Below, in pieces: positions 1 to 9,200 of a stretch of DNA of 64,000 bases (within the stretch, counting starts at the first letter, position 1; every line of letters begins with the position of its first letter). This stretch comes from Natrialba asiatica DSM 12278. Its GTDB lineage: Archaea; Halobacteriota; Halobacteria; Halobacteriales; Natrialbaceae. The notes under the pieces were generated by a model. That model searched no databases and was not told the DNA's origin. It saw only the letters and a list, made by a program, of their open reading frames with translations. The stretch is from NCBI RefSeq assembly GCF_000337555.1, contig NZ_AOIO01000030.1, forward strand, positions 276,686 through 340,685, given 5' to 3'. A program made the position numbers and the translations under genes.

Positions 1-135
1 GGCGGTTTCAGTGCCGCGTAATCGGTCGGCCGTACGGTCGTCAACGAGTCCGGGACCAGCAGGGACAGCGGTGGTGACGGTTGTATCACACTCCGGACAG
101 CCGATCTGCATGGTTGCGTTTTCCGAGCGAGACAT
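1..135 (-). CDS. Zinc-ribbon-like protein, N-terminal part only
   Basis: The reading frame enters from beyond the left edge and begins at an ATG at 135 (a second in-frame ATG lies at 111). The visible 45 residues contain one CPEC knuckle (C-x2-C) near the start, as in small haloarchaeal zinc ribbons; the partner knuckle would lie outside the window. The 135 start is preferred because ATAACTAA sits at 162-169 on this strand, exactly 27-34 nt upstream, the usual position of a core promoter for a leaderless transcript. Function unknown; the family cannot be named from this fragment. Confidence 0.55.
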   Translation of the reverse strand, partial: MSRSENATMQIGCPECDTTVTTAVPAGPGLVDDRTADRLRGTETA

Positions 136-300
136 GCACGTGGGGTAGTCCGGATCGGGGGTTAGTTATCATCGGCATAATGGGGTTGTTTCCGACCGTT
201 CGTGACCGTTCCGATCGATACGGATTCGTTTACGATCTGTTCGTCGCGGTAGTTGCGCCGTTCCGCCAGTTCGTCGTACCTCGGGAGCGTTTCGACCGGC

Positions 301-1458
301 TCAGCGCTGGACCTGAAAGCGAACGTCGTCGAACGCGCGAAACGCCGTTTCGTAGCCATCGTGGCGGGCGACCTGTGGCGGCGTCTCGACGCTGATCGTG
401 ATCGTCGTCTCTCGCTCGTCCGCAGTGGACCGGCCCGTACTAAGCACGTCGCTCTCGGCTCCGTAATGATGGCCGAGCGTCGGGTCGACGGCTTCGGTGA
501 GCGTCAGCGATTCGCGGGTTTCGGTCCCGTCGCCGCCGGTGCGTTCACCCCCACCGCCATCACCGCCGCTATCGACGGTCGCGGAGAGTCCGGCAAACGG
601 CAATACCACATCGTTGTACGGCGTTCGAAGCGTCGCCGCAAGATACGCACGCTCCGATGAGCCGCCGACCCGCTCCGCGTCGAGCACGAGCGCCCTCACG
701 CGCGCATCACCACTATCGGCCCTCTCGGCCGTTCCGAGGTGATCGCCGGGCAACTCAGCGAGCGGTTGGCCGCGCGAGGACGGCATCGAATCGTTCGTCC
801 GTAAGTCGAGGGCTTCCCGGGTGCCCCGCCGCTGGGTGTCGATATACTCGACGCCGAGGTCATGAACGTCCTCCCGGGCGTGGGTGAACTCGACCGTGAG
901 CGTCTCGGTACCGTCGAGACGATCCCCGAACGCCCCGGTTCGATCGGCGTCGAGGGGACCGACCCGAACGCGCGCCGTGTACGCCCCGTCGCCGGATAAC
1001 TCGACGTTATCGCCGTAGTGAAAGCCCATCTGCTGGGAGATCATCGGCCACAGCGAACCGACGGTCGTCGCCCGCTCTCCCTCCTGTACCAGTTCGAGAC
1101 GGACCGTCGCCGGAACCACGAGTTCGGTCTCCCGATCCCAGACCGTCACCATGAGATGCAGACTGTCCGACGGCTGCACGTCGACCTGATTCGACTCGCC
1201 GGCGAGCAGCCAGAATCGATGCGGGATCGTGTACCCGAGAGCGATCGCGAACTCGTCGCCGGTCGCGGTGCCGAGTCGGGCCATTTTCTCGGTCGATGCG
1301 GGGAGGTAGACTGCGTCGGGACGGTCCTCGACGAGCGGCGGGTTCGACCAGGCGGATTCTTCCTCGAACCCGAGCCGTTCGAGGCAGCCAGCGAGGGAGA
1401 GCGTGCCGATTCCGCCCCCGGCGACGGCTGTCCGACGGAGGATGCTCCGGCGATGCAT
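301..1458 (-). CDS. P19/Tp34-type metal-binding lipoprotein
   Basis: 385 aa. The N-terminus has a twin-arginine region (residues 3-9) followed by a lipobox with Cys25, so the protein is probably Tat-exported and lipid-anchored outside the cell. Residues about 50-175 resemble the P19/FetP/Tp34 periplasmic iron-uptake family: an aromatic/His segment at 80-83, His101-Leu-Met, and the family-like MGFHYGDN block at 144-151, followed by a GxY beta-strand. In that family Met, His and acidic residues bind copper and ferrous iron. The C-terminal half is an extra haloarchaeal domain with a Gly-rich linker. It lies downstream, on the same strand, of a polytopic membrane protein, with a thiol-redox operon on the other side, a context like bacterial fet/p19 loci. 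Metal specificity is inferred. Confidence 0.7.
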   Translation of the reverse strand: MHRRSILRRTAVAGGGIGTLSLAGCLERLGFEEESAWSNPPLVEDRPDAVYLPASTEKMARLGTATGDEFAIALGYTIPHRFWLLAGESNQVDVQPSDSLHLMVTVWDRETELVVPATVRLELVQEGERATTVGSLWPMISQQMGFHYGDNVELSGDGAYTARVRVGPLDADRTGAFGDRLDGTETLTVEFTHAREDVHDLGVEYIDTQRRGTREALDLRTNDSMPSSRGQPLAELPGDHLGTAERADSGDARVRALVLDAERVGGSSERAYLAATLRTPYNDVVLPFAGLSATVDSGGDGGGGERTGGDGTETRESLTLTEAVDPTLGHHYGAESDVLSTGRSTADERETTITISVETPPQVARHDGYETAFRAFDDVRFQVQR

Positions 1459-1549
1459 TGGCTACGTGTGCACTCCCGGAAACAAAACAACTATCGCAAT
1501 CGATCGCGGTTCGATTTGATCCGCAGGCGTGGTTCGGTTTGACGAGCGG

Positions 1550-3163
1550 TTATCCCGCAAGCGTCGGGGGTTGGACCGTCGGTAACGTCAGCAACCAGAG
1601 ACTAACCGCCGTGTAACAGACCATCACCGCGATAAGTGGGTATTGACTCCGGATCGCCTGTAGTCGGCCCGGGAAGCAATCGAACGCTGTCGCGTGGGCG
1701 ACCCAGACTGCGAGCAGGTGACCCGCGAGCAACGCGCCGATCTCGAGCGTTCCGACCCACCCCGGTAGCGCCAGTGTCGTCGGATTAAGCGGCGGCGAGA
1801 GCGGACTCGTCACGACCGCGACCGCTGCGGGCGACAGCGAGAGGACGACCCCGACGTAGTGGGCGACGTGATAGCCCGCCGCGATCGCGAGTAACGGCGG
1901 GGCGAACCGCCGAGCAAGGGTCGCCGTCGAGAGGTACGTCGGCGCGGTTCGACGGGCCGTAGACGCAGCGAGCCAGTACAGCCCCAGGGCGACGGCGTAC
2001 CCGCCGACGAAGACCGCGAGCGTCGCAACGGCGACTGGTACCCCAGCGCCGACGAGTTCGGCGAGCAGTCGGCTGCCGGGCGGGGTGACGACGAAGCCGT
2101 TGAACGTGAGTTCCCAGACCAGGAGGAGAACGAACGCGACCTCGCTGGCGTCGGTGACGAGATCGGGGTCGCGCAGGCGGGACCCGGGGAGGACGAGGGT
2201 GAGGCCGCGTCCGTCGCGCCGGCGCTGGATCGGGGCCACAGCGCCGTAGAGCCGGAAGACCGTCGCGAGCGGATCCGCACGGCGAAACCACGCGTTCGAT
2301 CCGAAGAGGATCGCGCCGGCAACGGTGTAGATCGTGTAGCCGGCGGCGAGTCGAGCGAGGAGGGCGGGATCGGACGTAACCGGGAGGACGAGTTCGAGCC
2401 AGACGAGCGTGCCGAGGCCGACGACGGCGGGCCACGAGGCGAGGGCGCTGGGGTACGCGAGCAGTCCCGGTCCGCCGTCGGCGATCGCGCGGGTATCGGT
2501 ACCGTCGGTACCGGTGCTCCCGGAGGACGGAATCGGCGGGAGCAGGTGCATGACGCCCTCTCCAAGAGCGGTCAGCGCGCGTGCGAGTCTGCGAAACGGA
2601 TCGAGCGCGGGCCAGGGGTTGCCGACCAGGAACGCGACCATCGGAAGCAGCGACCGGAGACCGACGAACGAGAGGATGACCGCGAGGTTCGCGGTCGGCG
2701 CGACGCGGCCGGGCCCGGTCAGACCGACGACGACGGTCCCGACGAGCGCGGCGACGCCGACCAGTCCGGTGAGCCACCACAGCCCGCTCGCGAGTTCGCG
2801 CAGGTGCGGAGCCAGGGCCGAACTCGGCGTGGTGTGGTCTGGTGAGTCGCGAACGGAGGGCGAGAGCGGCAGCGACCATGTGTGGAGGGTGTCGACGAGT
2901 TGCCGGTCGGTGACCAGGGCGGCGAGCAGTGCCGAGGCACCGATGGCGACGCCGCCGGTGAACACCGTCAGCCAGGCTGGAACGGTGAGTTCGCGATCGT
3001 CGCCGAGTCCGGCGGCGGCGTTCGACGCGCTGGCGGTATCGGCGGCCGCGCCGATGCCGAGACAGACGATGGCGAGGACCGTGGCGATGGCAACGAGCGT
3101 ACGTATCGAACGCCACTGCCGTCGGAGACGGGACGGGGGTGTCGGTGACAGCCACGAGCGCAT
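1550..3163 (-). CDS. Polytopic membrane protein, possible partner of the P19-like lipoprotein
   Basis: About 537 aa from ATG 3163. The frame is open further upstream to 3292, but that extension is Ser/Pro/Arg-rich and overlaps the divergent promoter region, so the internal start is preferred. I count roughly 11-12 hydrophobic segments spread over the whole length, with short charged loops. His residues inside membrane segments (HVAHYVG and GHLLAVWVAHATAF) near the C-terminus could bind metal. No transporter signature I recognise is present: no Walker motif and no REXXE motif of FTR1 permeases. It sits about 90 bp upstream of the P19-like lipoprotein gene on the same strand, so a two-gene transport unit is plausible but is inference from position. 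Confidence 0.65.
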   Translation of the reverse strand: MRSWLSPTPPSRLRRQWRSIRTLVAIATVLAIVCLGIGAAADTASASNAAAGLGDDRELTVPAWLTVFTGGVAIGASALLAALVTDRQLVDTLHTWSLPLSPSVRDSPDHTTPSSALAPHLRELASGLWWLTGLVGVAALVGTVVVGLTGPGRVAPTANLAVILSFVGLRSLLPMVAFLVGNPWPALDPFRRLARALTALGEGVMHLLPPIPSSGSTGTDGTDTRAIADGGPGLLAYPSALASWPAVVGLGTLVWLELVLPVTSDPALLARLAAGYTIYTVAGAILFGSNAWFRRADPLATVFRLYGAVAPIQRRRDGRGLTLVLPGSRLRDPDLVTDASEVAFVLLLVWELTFNGFVVTPPGSRLLAELVGAGVPVAVATLAVFVGGYAVALGLYWLAASTARRTAPTYLSTATLARRFAPPLLAIAAGYHVAHYVGVVLSLSPAAVAVVTSPLSPPLNPTTLALPGWVGTLEIGALLAGHLLAVWVAHATAFDCFPGRLQAIRSQYPLIAVMVCYTAVSLWLLTLPTVQPPTLAG

Positions 3164-3325
3164 GGACGATACGGTGAGTGACGGCGGCGAGACCGAAGTA
3201 GGTACTGACTTCGATGGTGTCGGCGGCGATCGAAAACGATGGCGACGGAGAATGTTGGGTGATAGTACACGTTGCTTCGGCGGGCGAACCAACGAACCTT
3301 TGCTCGCCCCGTTCGACGTATCCGT
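3164..3325. promoter_or_regulatory. Divergent intergenic region between the membrane-protein/P19 unit and the thiol-redox operon
   Basis: The 162-bp gap separates two head-to-head transcription units and must carry both promoters. I see no strong TATA-like box; the least GC-rich stretch is around 3225-3265. A frame open from 3272 into the SCO-like gene adds 18 Arg-rich residues in front of the Tat signal and is not taken as coding. Confidence 0.3.
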
Positions 3326-4063
3326 ATGGAGCGACGCACGTACCTTGGTTCACTCGGGGCAGTGGGGGCTGCCGGACTGACCGGGCTTGCCGGCTGCCTC
3401 GGTGAGGACGGCAACGCCGACAACGACAACGCTGACAACGACGATGGAACGATCCTCGGTTCGCCGGACCGCCCCGGCGATCCCGAGGCGATTTCACATC
3501 CCACTCACGGCCAAGAGTTCCCCGACTTCTCGCTCCCGGATCCGTTGAGCGGCGAGACGATCGATACCGCCGATTTCACCGGCGAGAAGTCGTTCCTGCT
3601 GACGTTCTTCTTTACGTCGTGCCCCAACGGAGCCTGTCCCGCTCTGCTCTTGCGTCTCCGGCGCGCCCAGGCGGACGCCAAGGAAAACGGCTACACGGAC
3701 GATCTCAGCCTCCTCGCGATGACGTTCGATCCCGAACGCGACACCGCGGACACGCTCGAGAGCTACGCGCACGAACAGGGCGTCGACCTCGAGGCCGGCA
3801 ACTGGCACTTCCTCCGCCCGGAGAGCTACGAGAGCGGCAAGGAACTGCTCCACGATCAGATCGGGATGCGAATCGAAAAGGTTCCCGAGGAGGAGACCGA
3901 ACACGAGAACCACGACGGCTACTCGTTTACCCACCTGAACCTGATCCTGCTGGTTAACCAGGACGGCACCGTCGAACGATCCTATCCGCAGGCGCTCAAT
4001 CCCGAACTCGGCGGTAGCGTCGAACAGATCGTCGACGACACGAGTACCGTCGCCCAACAGTAG
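3326..4063 (+). CDS. SCO1/SenC-like thioredoxin-fold lipoprotein
   Basis: 245 aa from ATG 3326. A twin-arginine-like start (MERRTY) and lipobox with Cys24 precede an Asp/Asn-rich linker, then a thioredoxin-fold domain (about 62-240). SCO proteins deliver copper to, or reduce cysteines of, cytochrome oxidase CuA. Seen here are the FFFTSCPNGACPALL segment and the distal conserved His (SFTHLNLIL, His204). The two Cys (99 and 104) are separated by four residues, whereas SCO proteins normally have CxxxC. It is followed after 2 bp by the TlpA-like gene and then ccdA, so the three probably form one operon for extracytoplasmic thiol/copper handling. Confidence 0.8.
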   Translation: MERRTYLGSLGAVGAAGLTGLAGCLGEDGNADNDNADNDDGTILGSPDRPGDPEAISHPTHGQEFPDFSLPDPLSGETIDTADFTGEKSFLLTFFFTSCPNGACPALLLRLRRAQADAKENGYTDDLSLLAMTFDPERDTADTLESYAHEQGVDLEAGNWHFLRPESYESGKELLHDQIGMRIEKVPEEETEHENHDGYSFTHLNLILLVNQDGTVERSYPQALNPELGGSVEQIVDDTSTVAQQ

Positions 4064-4065
4064 CC

Positions 4066-4659
4066 ATGCACCGACGAGACGTTCTCGCCGGACTCGGAAG
4101 CGCGGGCGTGCTCGCCGGCGCGGGAGCGGTCGCCGTCTACGGCGTCCCCTCCCCCGACGAGTTCAGTTCCAGCGGCGGCGAAGAGGCCGGCACGTCCGAG
4201 CCGTCAGAGCCGCCCGAGCCGATAGAACTCGAAACGGTCGACGCCCCGGGGAGCGAGGCGGGAACGGCCCTGGTTCCGTCGCCGTCCGAGCCGACGTTCA
4301 TCGACCTCTTCGGCACCTGGTGTGCACCCTGCATCGAGCAGATGCCGGCCCTGGCCGAGGCGCACGCGCAGGTCGGCGATCGGGTGCAGTTCGTCTCGGC
4401 GACCAACGAGGCGGTCGGCGAGGGCCGGTCGATCACCGAGGACGAACTCGTCGCGTGGTGGGACGAACACGACGGCAACTGGACGCTCGGCCTCGACCGC
4501 AACGCCGAACTCACCGTGCGCTACGGCGGGAACGGCTACCCGACTGCGGCCGTCGTCGACGCCTCGGGTCGGCTGCAGTGGTCGGACAACGGCATCAAGA
4601 GCGCGGACGAACTCGTCTCGAAGATCGAACTGGTATTCGAGGATGACGGGGGACAATGA
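4066..4659 (+). CDS. TlpA/ResA-like extracytoplasmic thioredoxin
   Basis: 197 aa. An N-terminal HRRD motif plus hydrophobic stretch gives a Tat signal or anchor without an obvious lipobox Cys, then a Ser/Glu/Pro-rich linker to about residue 55 and a thioredoxin-fold domain with the active site WCAPC (Cys86, Cys89). The later GYPTAAVVD segment carries the cis-Pro loop of the family. Such proteins reduce apocytochrome or copper-centre cysteines using electrons from CcdA, which is encoded immediately downstream with a 4-nt ATGA overlap. The gene starts 2 bp after the SCO-like stop. Confidence 0.85.
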   Translation: MHRRDVLAGLGSAGVLAGAGAVAVYGVPSPDEFSSSGGEEAGTSEPSEPPEPIELETVDAPGSEAGTALVPSPSEPTFIDLFGTWCAPCIEQMPALAEAHAQVGDRVQFVSATNEAVGEGRSITEDELVAWWDEHDGNWTLGLDRNAELTVRYGGNGYPTAAVVDASGRLQWSDNGIKSADELVSKIELVFEDDGGQ

Positions 4660-5342
4660 ACGGAATCACGGGTGAGGCGACGATTCTCTCGACGGTTATG
4701 TTCTCGCTGCTCGCCGGCGTCTCGACGTTCTTCTCGGCCTGTGCGTATCCGCTGTTGCCGGGATACGTCGGCTTCTACGCCAGCCAGACCGACAGTGACG
4801 AGGCCTCGTTATCAGGGTCGCTTGTCAGAGGTCTTGTCGCCGGTCTCGGCGTCCTGGTGACGCTCGCGCTCATCATCGGCGCGACCTACTGGATCGGTCA
4901 CTCGACGCTGTCGCGCGTGACGATTTTCGAGCCGATCGCCGGTGTGTTACTCATCGGCTTCGGCCTGCTCATCGTCTTCGATCGGGCACCCTCGATATCG
5001 ATTCCGCTGCCCAAACGACGGTCGAGCATCCTCGGCTTCGGGATTTTCGGCGTCGGCTACGCGCTCGCCGCGGCAGGCTGTGTCGCCCCGATCTTCATTT
5101 CGGTGACCTCCTATTCGCTGACGCTGCCGGTCGGCGAGGCGGCGCTCCTCGTCGGCACGTACGTCGGCACCGTCACGCTCCTCATGGTCTCGTTGACCGT
5201 CGCGACGGGGGTCGGCCTCATTGCCGGCGGTGGCCGGCTCACCGCACACACAAAGTTACTCGAACGGATCGCCGGCGCGGTCATGATCATTGCCGGACTC
5301 GGACAGCTCTACCTCTCTATTTTCGTCTTCAACGTGGTCTGA
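4656..5342 (+). CDS. ccdA: CcdA/DsbD-type thiol-disulfide electron carrier
   Basis: 228 aa with about six membrane helices. CcdA moves reducing equivalents from cytoplasmic thioredoxin across the membrane to TlpA/ResA-like proteins. The two conserved Cys are visible: Cys29 in FSACAYPLLPGY (helix 1) and Cys142 in AAAGCVAPIF (helix 4), with the helix-breaking Pro residues typical of the LsrCP/CcdA family. Length matches stand-alone CcdA (about 220-240 aa). Its ATG overlaps the stop of the TlpA-like gene (ATGA), indicating translational coupling. Confidence 0.9.
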   Translation: MNGITGEATILSTVMFSLLAGVSTFFSACAYPLLPGYVGFYASQTDSDEASLSGSLVRGLVAGLGVLVTLALIIGATYWIGHSTLSRVTIFEPIAGVLLIGFGLLIVFDRAPSISIPLPKRRSSILGFGIFGVGYALAAAGCVAPIFISVTSYSLTLPVGEAALLVGTYVGTVTLLMVSLTVATGVGLIAGGGRLTAHTKLLERIAGAVMIIAGLGQLYLSIFVFNVV

Positions 5343-5432
5343 CGCGGCGACTCCTTCGATATCGAACGAGGCTGATCGAGACCGCCGCTACCGGCGCGCA
5401 CATATAGGCCGTCCCGTTCAGTACCGTTCGTC

Positions 5433-5564
5433 GTGTGTCAGTACCAGTGTCCCAACTGCCTCGAGGAAGCCGGCGTCGAACGGTGCCGGGAGGTCACGGC
5501 CGACGGACTGGAGCGAACGTTCGTGTGTCGCAACTGCGAGTACGAGTGGACGGTCATCTTCTAA
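5433..5564 (+). CDS. 43-aa zinc ribbon mini-protein
   Basis: A short frame starting at GTG 5433 encodes a peptide with two C-x2-C knuckles, CPNC near the N-terminus and CRNC near the C-terminus, and ends TVIF. An ATATA box at 5402-5406 sits 27-31 nt upstream, as expected for a leaderless transcript, and supports the GTG start. Such mini zinc ribbons are common in haloarchaea and usually uncharacterised. The two knuckles make chance unlikely. Confidence 0.7.
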   Translation: MCQYQCPNCLEEAGVERCREVTADGLERTFVCRNCEYEWTVIF

Positions 5565-5625
5565 CAGAGGCCCGGCAACAGCAAGTCAGACACGTATCCC
5601 GTTCTCTCTTGAATCGCTTGATGCA

Positions 5626-6066
5626 ATGTACCAAGACCTGCTACTGGCGACCGACGGCAGCGAGGGCGCACAACTGGCGACCGATCACGCGATCGAACTC
5701 GCCTACCGCCTCGATGCGACACTACACATTCTCTCGGTCGCCGAGGAAGGGCCACACGGCAGCAAAAAGCGCGATCGGTTACGGACCGAACCGGAAAACG
5801 AGGCCGACGAGGCCATCACCCGGGCCGTCACCGAAGCCGAGCAGGCTGCCACAGACACCGGACTCGAGGTGACGACAACCGTCAGAGAGGGCGTCCCACA
5901 GGACGAAATCGTCGAGTTCGCAACGATGAACGGCGTGGATATGATCGTCGTCGGGACCGCGGGCCGCTCCGGACTCGACAAACTGATCGTCGGCAGCGTC
6001 GCCGAAGAAGTCGTCCAAAACGCACCCGTGCCGGTCGTTACAGTCAGAGAACGCGAGACCGAGTAA
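5626..6066 (+). CDS. UspA-family universal stress protein
   Basis: 146 aa, the usual length of a single-domain Usp. The start at ATG 5626 gives the typical N-terminus MYQDLLLATDGSEGA. The ATP-binding motif is visible at the C-terminal end (VVGTAGRSGLDKLIVGSVAEEVV, close to G-x2-G-x9-G-S/T), followed by PVPVVTV. Usp proteins are cytoplasmic dimers that bind ATP under stress; the specific role is not predictable. The frame is open upstream to 5290 but that stretch overlaps ccdA and the mini zinc ribbon. Confidence 0.92.
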   Translation: MYQDLLLATDGSEGAQLATDHAIELAYRLDATLHILSVAEEGPHGSKKRDRLRTEPENEADEAITRAVTEAEQAATDTGLEVTTTVREGVPQDEIVEFATMNGVDMIVVGTAGRSGLDKLIVGSVAEEVVQNAPVPVVTVRERETE

Positions 6067-6286
6067 CAGTCACGGCAGCGACGAAAGTCACCGTTACCCA
6101 TCGATACGGAACCGATACTTACCTCTTCAGCCCCGAACGGACATCCGTGACCGTGTGTGCCAGCCGTCGGCGCCGTGTATTCGCCGATCAGCCCCGACGA
6201 ACCGGACACCGTCACCCGCGCATAGTGGACGGACAGGGACGGTCCGACTGGTTCTCGACCGGACGGTTCTCGGCGGTGATCGGCCG

Positions 6287-9200
6287 ATGAGCGACCGGCC
6301 CGCGATGAGTGCCGGCGAACCGCGTTCCGTCCTCGTCGTCGGCTCGTCGCCGCCAGTCGAACGCACGGCGGCCACGCTTGCAGCGACCCTCGACTCGACT
6401 GCGCTCCTCCGCGCGCGGACCGTCTCGGCCGCGCGCGAGCACCTCGCGTCCGCGTCACAAGCCGCGTCTCCGTCACAACACCGTGCGATCCACTGCCTCG
6501 TCTGCGAGTTCACTCCCGAGTCGGAGACCGACGCTGCGCAACCGACACCGCTCGCTGAACTCGTGGCGCTGGCGGCGGACGAGGATATCGACTCGCTGCC
6601 GCCGATCGTCGCCATCACCGACGACGAGCGGGCGGACGACGCGCTCGATCACGGGGCGACCGACGTGATTTCGCCGGCGGACTCGCGGGCGACGGTCGCG
6701 GCCCGGGTTCGAAACGTCTCAGAACTGCGACACCACCGGGACAGTGCGGCGGATTCGGGGACAGCCGGCGTCCCGGAGTTCAGTGGCGCGCAGCTGGCTG
6801 CTGCATTGGATCTCCTCCCCACTGCGGTATTCACGCTCGGACCCGCCGGTGAACTCGAGTACGCGAACGCGGCCGCCCGCGAGTTCTTTCGCGGTGCATC
6901 GGACGCGACCGTTCGCAACCGGGAGGAGACGCCGCTCGAGGGGACCGTCGTCTGGGAACTGCTCCCCGCGGAGATTCGGGAGACCGTCGTCGACCGCTGT
7001 GCCGAGGCGCGGGCGACCGGCTCCGTCGTCCAGTTCGAGACCCCGCTACCCGAGCGACTCCCCGCTCTCGCGCCCTCATCTGACGGCCCGTCCACGGCAC
7101 GGCGCCGCCTCGTGGTGACCGCCGTGCCCGACGAGAACCGCCTCACAGTGCTCGCTCGCGAGTTCAGCGACCCGGAATCGGAATCCGACGACGGTGTGGA
7201 GCGCGACCGGCTCGCGTTGCTCGAGGAGGCGGTCGATGCGCTCGAAGACGGGATCGCCGTTCTCGAGGACGGGACGATCCGAATCGCGAATACGACGCTG
7301 TGTGACCTCGCCGGTACCGGGACGCTCGTCGGCACGGCCGTCGACGCGCTGTTCGACGACGAACTCGCGGCGGCGATCCGCGAGCGCGCCGATTCCCCGG
7401 TCAGCAGGTGGATGGACCCCATCCAGGGTGAACTCGACGGCGGTGGATCGACACGGTCGGTCCCCGTCGACGTGGTCGTCGCGCCGCTGTCGGTCGCGGA
7501 GCGAACGCTCTGTGTGGTTCGCGACAGACGACGCTCGGCGGCGGGGACGCTCTCGACGGTCCGTCGGACGATCGATTCGCTCTCGACGGCAGCGTCCCGA
7601 TCTGCCGTGCGTCACGCCGTCGTCGCCGGAATTCGAGAGTATACCGGAGCCGAGTTCACCGGCTGGTACCGACCCGCCGACGATGGCGACCTGCTCAGCC
7701 CCGCGGCGATCACGACGGCCGAGTCGGTGCCCCGAATCGAGCCGCCGGCAGTCGAACGCGAGGACGTGCCGCTGCAAGTCGGTCGAGACGGTGACGGCCG
7801 TGGCGACGACACCGGCGGCGATAGTTACCGCGACACCGTTCACGCCGCGCTCGTCGATCGAGCCGCTGCCGATCCGTTCCTCGCCCGCTCGGGCCTGCGC
7901 GCAGAGCGCGTGCTCGTCGTTCCGCTCGCGGAGCGCGGTGTCATCGTTGCGACGAGCAGCGATCCGATGGCGTTCGACACGCTCGAGACTGCGCCGATCG
8001 AGACGGTGTCCGCTGCCGGAGCCGCCGCTCTCGACCGAATCGCCGCTCGCGAACGCGTTCGAACGTCCCGCTACGAGCGCGCGCGCCTCGAATCGAAACT
8101 GGACGCGGCTGCACAGCTCCGGGCGGGCGAACGCCACCTCCTCGACGCCGACAGCCGGACGGCGGTCGAACGGCGCCTCTGTGAAATCGCCGCCGCGCTA
8201 GCCCCGGCCGACGCGGACGAACTCGCCTGGGTCGGCCGTGTCACCGCCGGCAACGAGTCCATCAGCCCCCGGACCTGGTCAGGGTCCGCGGCCGGTCGAG
8301 ACGGCGAGTGGCTCGACTCTCGAACGATTCCGATCGGCCCTGACACGGCTTTCCCCTCCGGCCGAGCGGCGGCGAGACGCGACTCGGTCGTCATCGACGA
8401 CCTCGCTGAGACCGCTGCTGACGCGGAGACCCATGACGGCGGCGAGAACCCGGACACGACCGAGTTCATCCGCGCCGCGACCGATCGGGGCCTTCGCTCG
8501 GCGCTGAGCGTCCCGATCGAACACGACGCGTTCAGCTACGGAACGCTCACGGTGGCTGCCGACCGGCCGGCGGCCTTCGACGACCACAGCCGGCGAGTGT
8601 ACGCCCACCTCGCGGCCGTCGCCGGCCACGCCATCGGCGCGCTCGAACGCAAACGGGCGCTGCTCGCGGACCGCGTCACCGAACTCGAACTCGTCCTGCG
8701 TGAGTCCGACGACGTCCTCGTCGCGCTCGCCCACGAACTCGGCCAGCCGCTCGACGTGCAGGCGGTCGTTCCGCGCTCGGCGGGCGGCTCGACGGTCTAC
8801 TGTACGTTGCCGTCCGACGAGTTCGAGTCCCCGCCGGCGTCGCGTCTCGACTCGCTCGCCGAACTCGACGGCGTCGGTCGGGTTCGGTCAGTCGGGGAGG
8901 GCGAAACCGGCTCGGTCGTCGAGTTCACCATCGAGACGGAAACCATCGCGGACACGCTCGCGGCCCACAACGGTCTCGTGCGGACGCTCGTCCCGGTCGA
9001 CGGCCGAACGCGAGTGGCGCTCGATCTGCCCGATCCCGTCGACGTTCGATCGTTCGTCGAGGGGCTGCAGCGTGCGTTTCCGAGCGCTGAACTCGTGTCT
9101 CGGCGCGAACGAGAGCGGGAGACGCGATCCCCGCGAGCGTTCGACGCGGCCGTTCGGGAGCGGTTATCGGAGCGCCAATTCCAGACGCTCGAGGCGGCGT

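Noticed and set aside
1785..3497. A 570-codon Arg-rich frame on the minus strand
   Set aside because: Out-of-frame shadow of the membrane-protein gene, common in high-GC DNA; no domain features.
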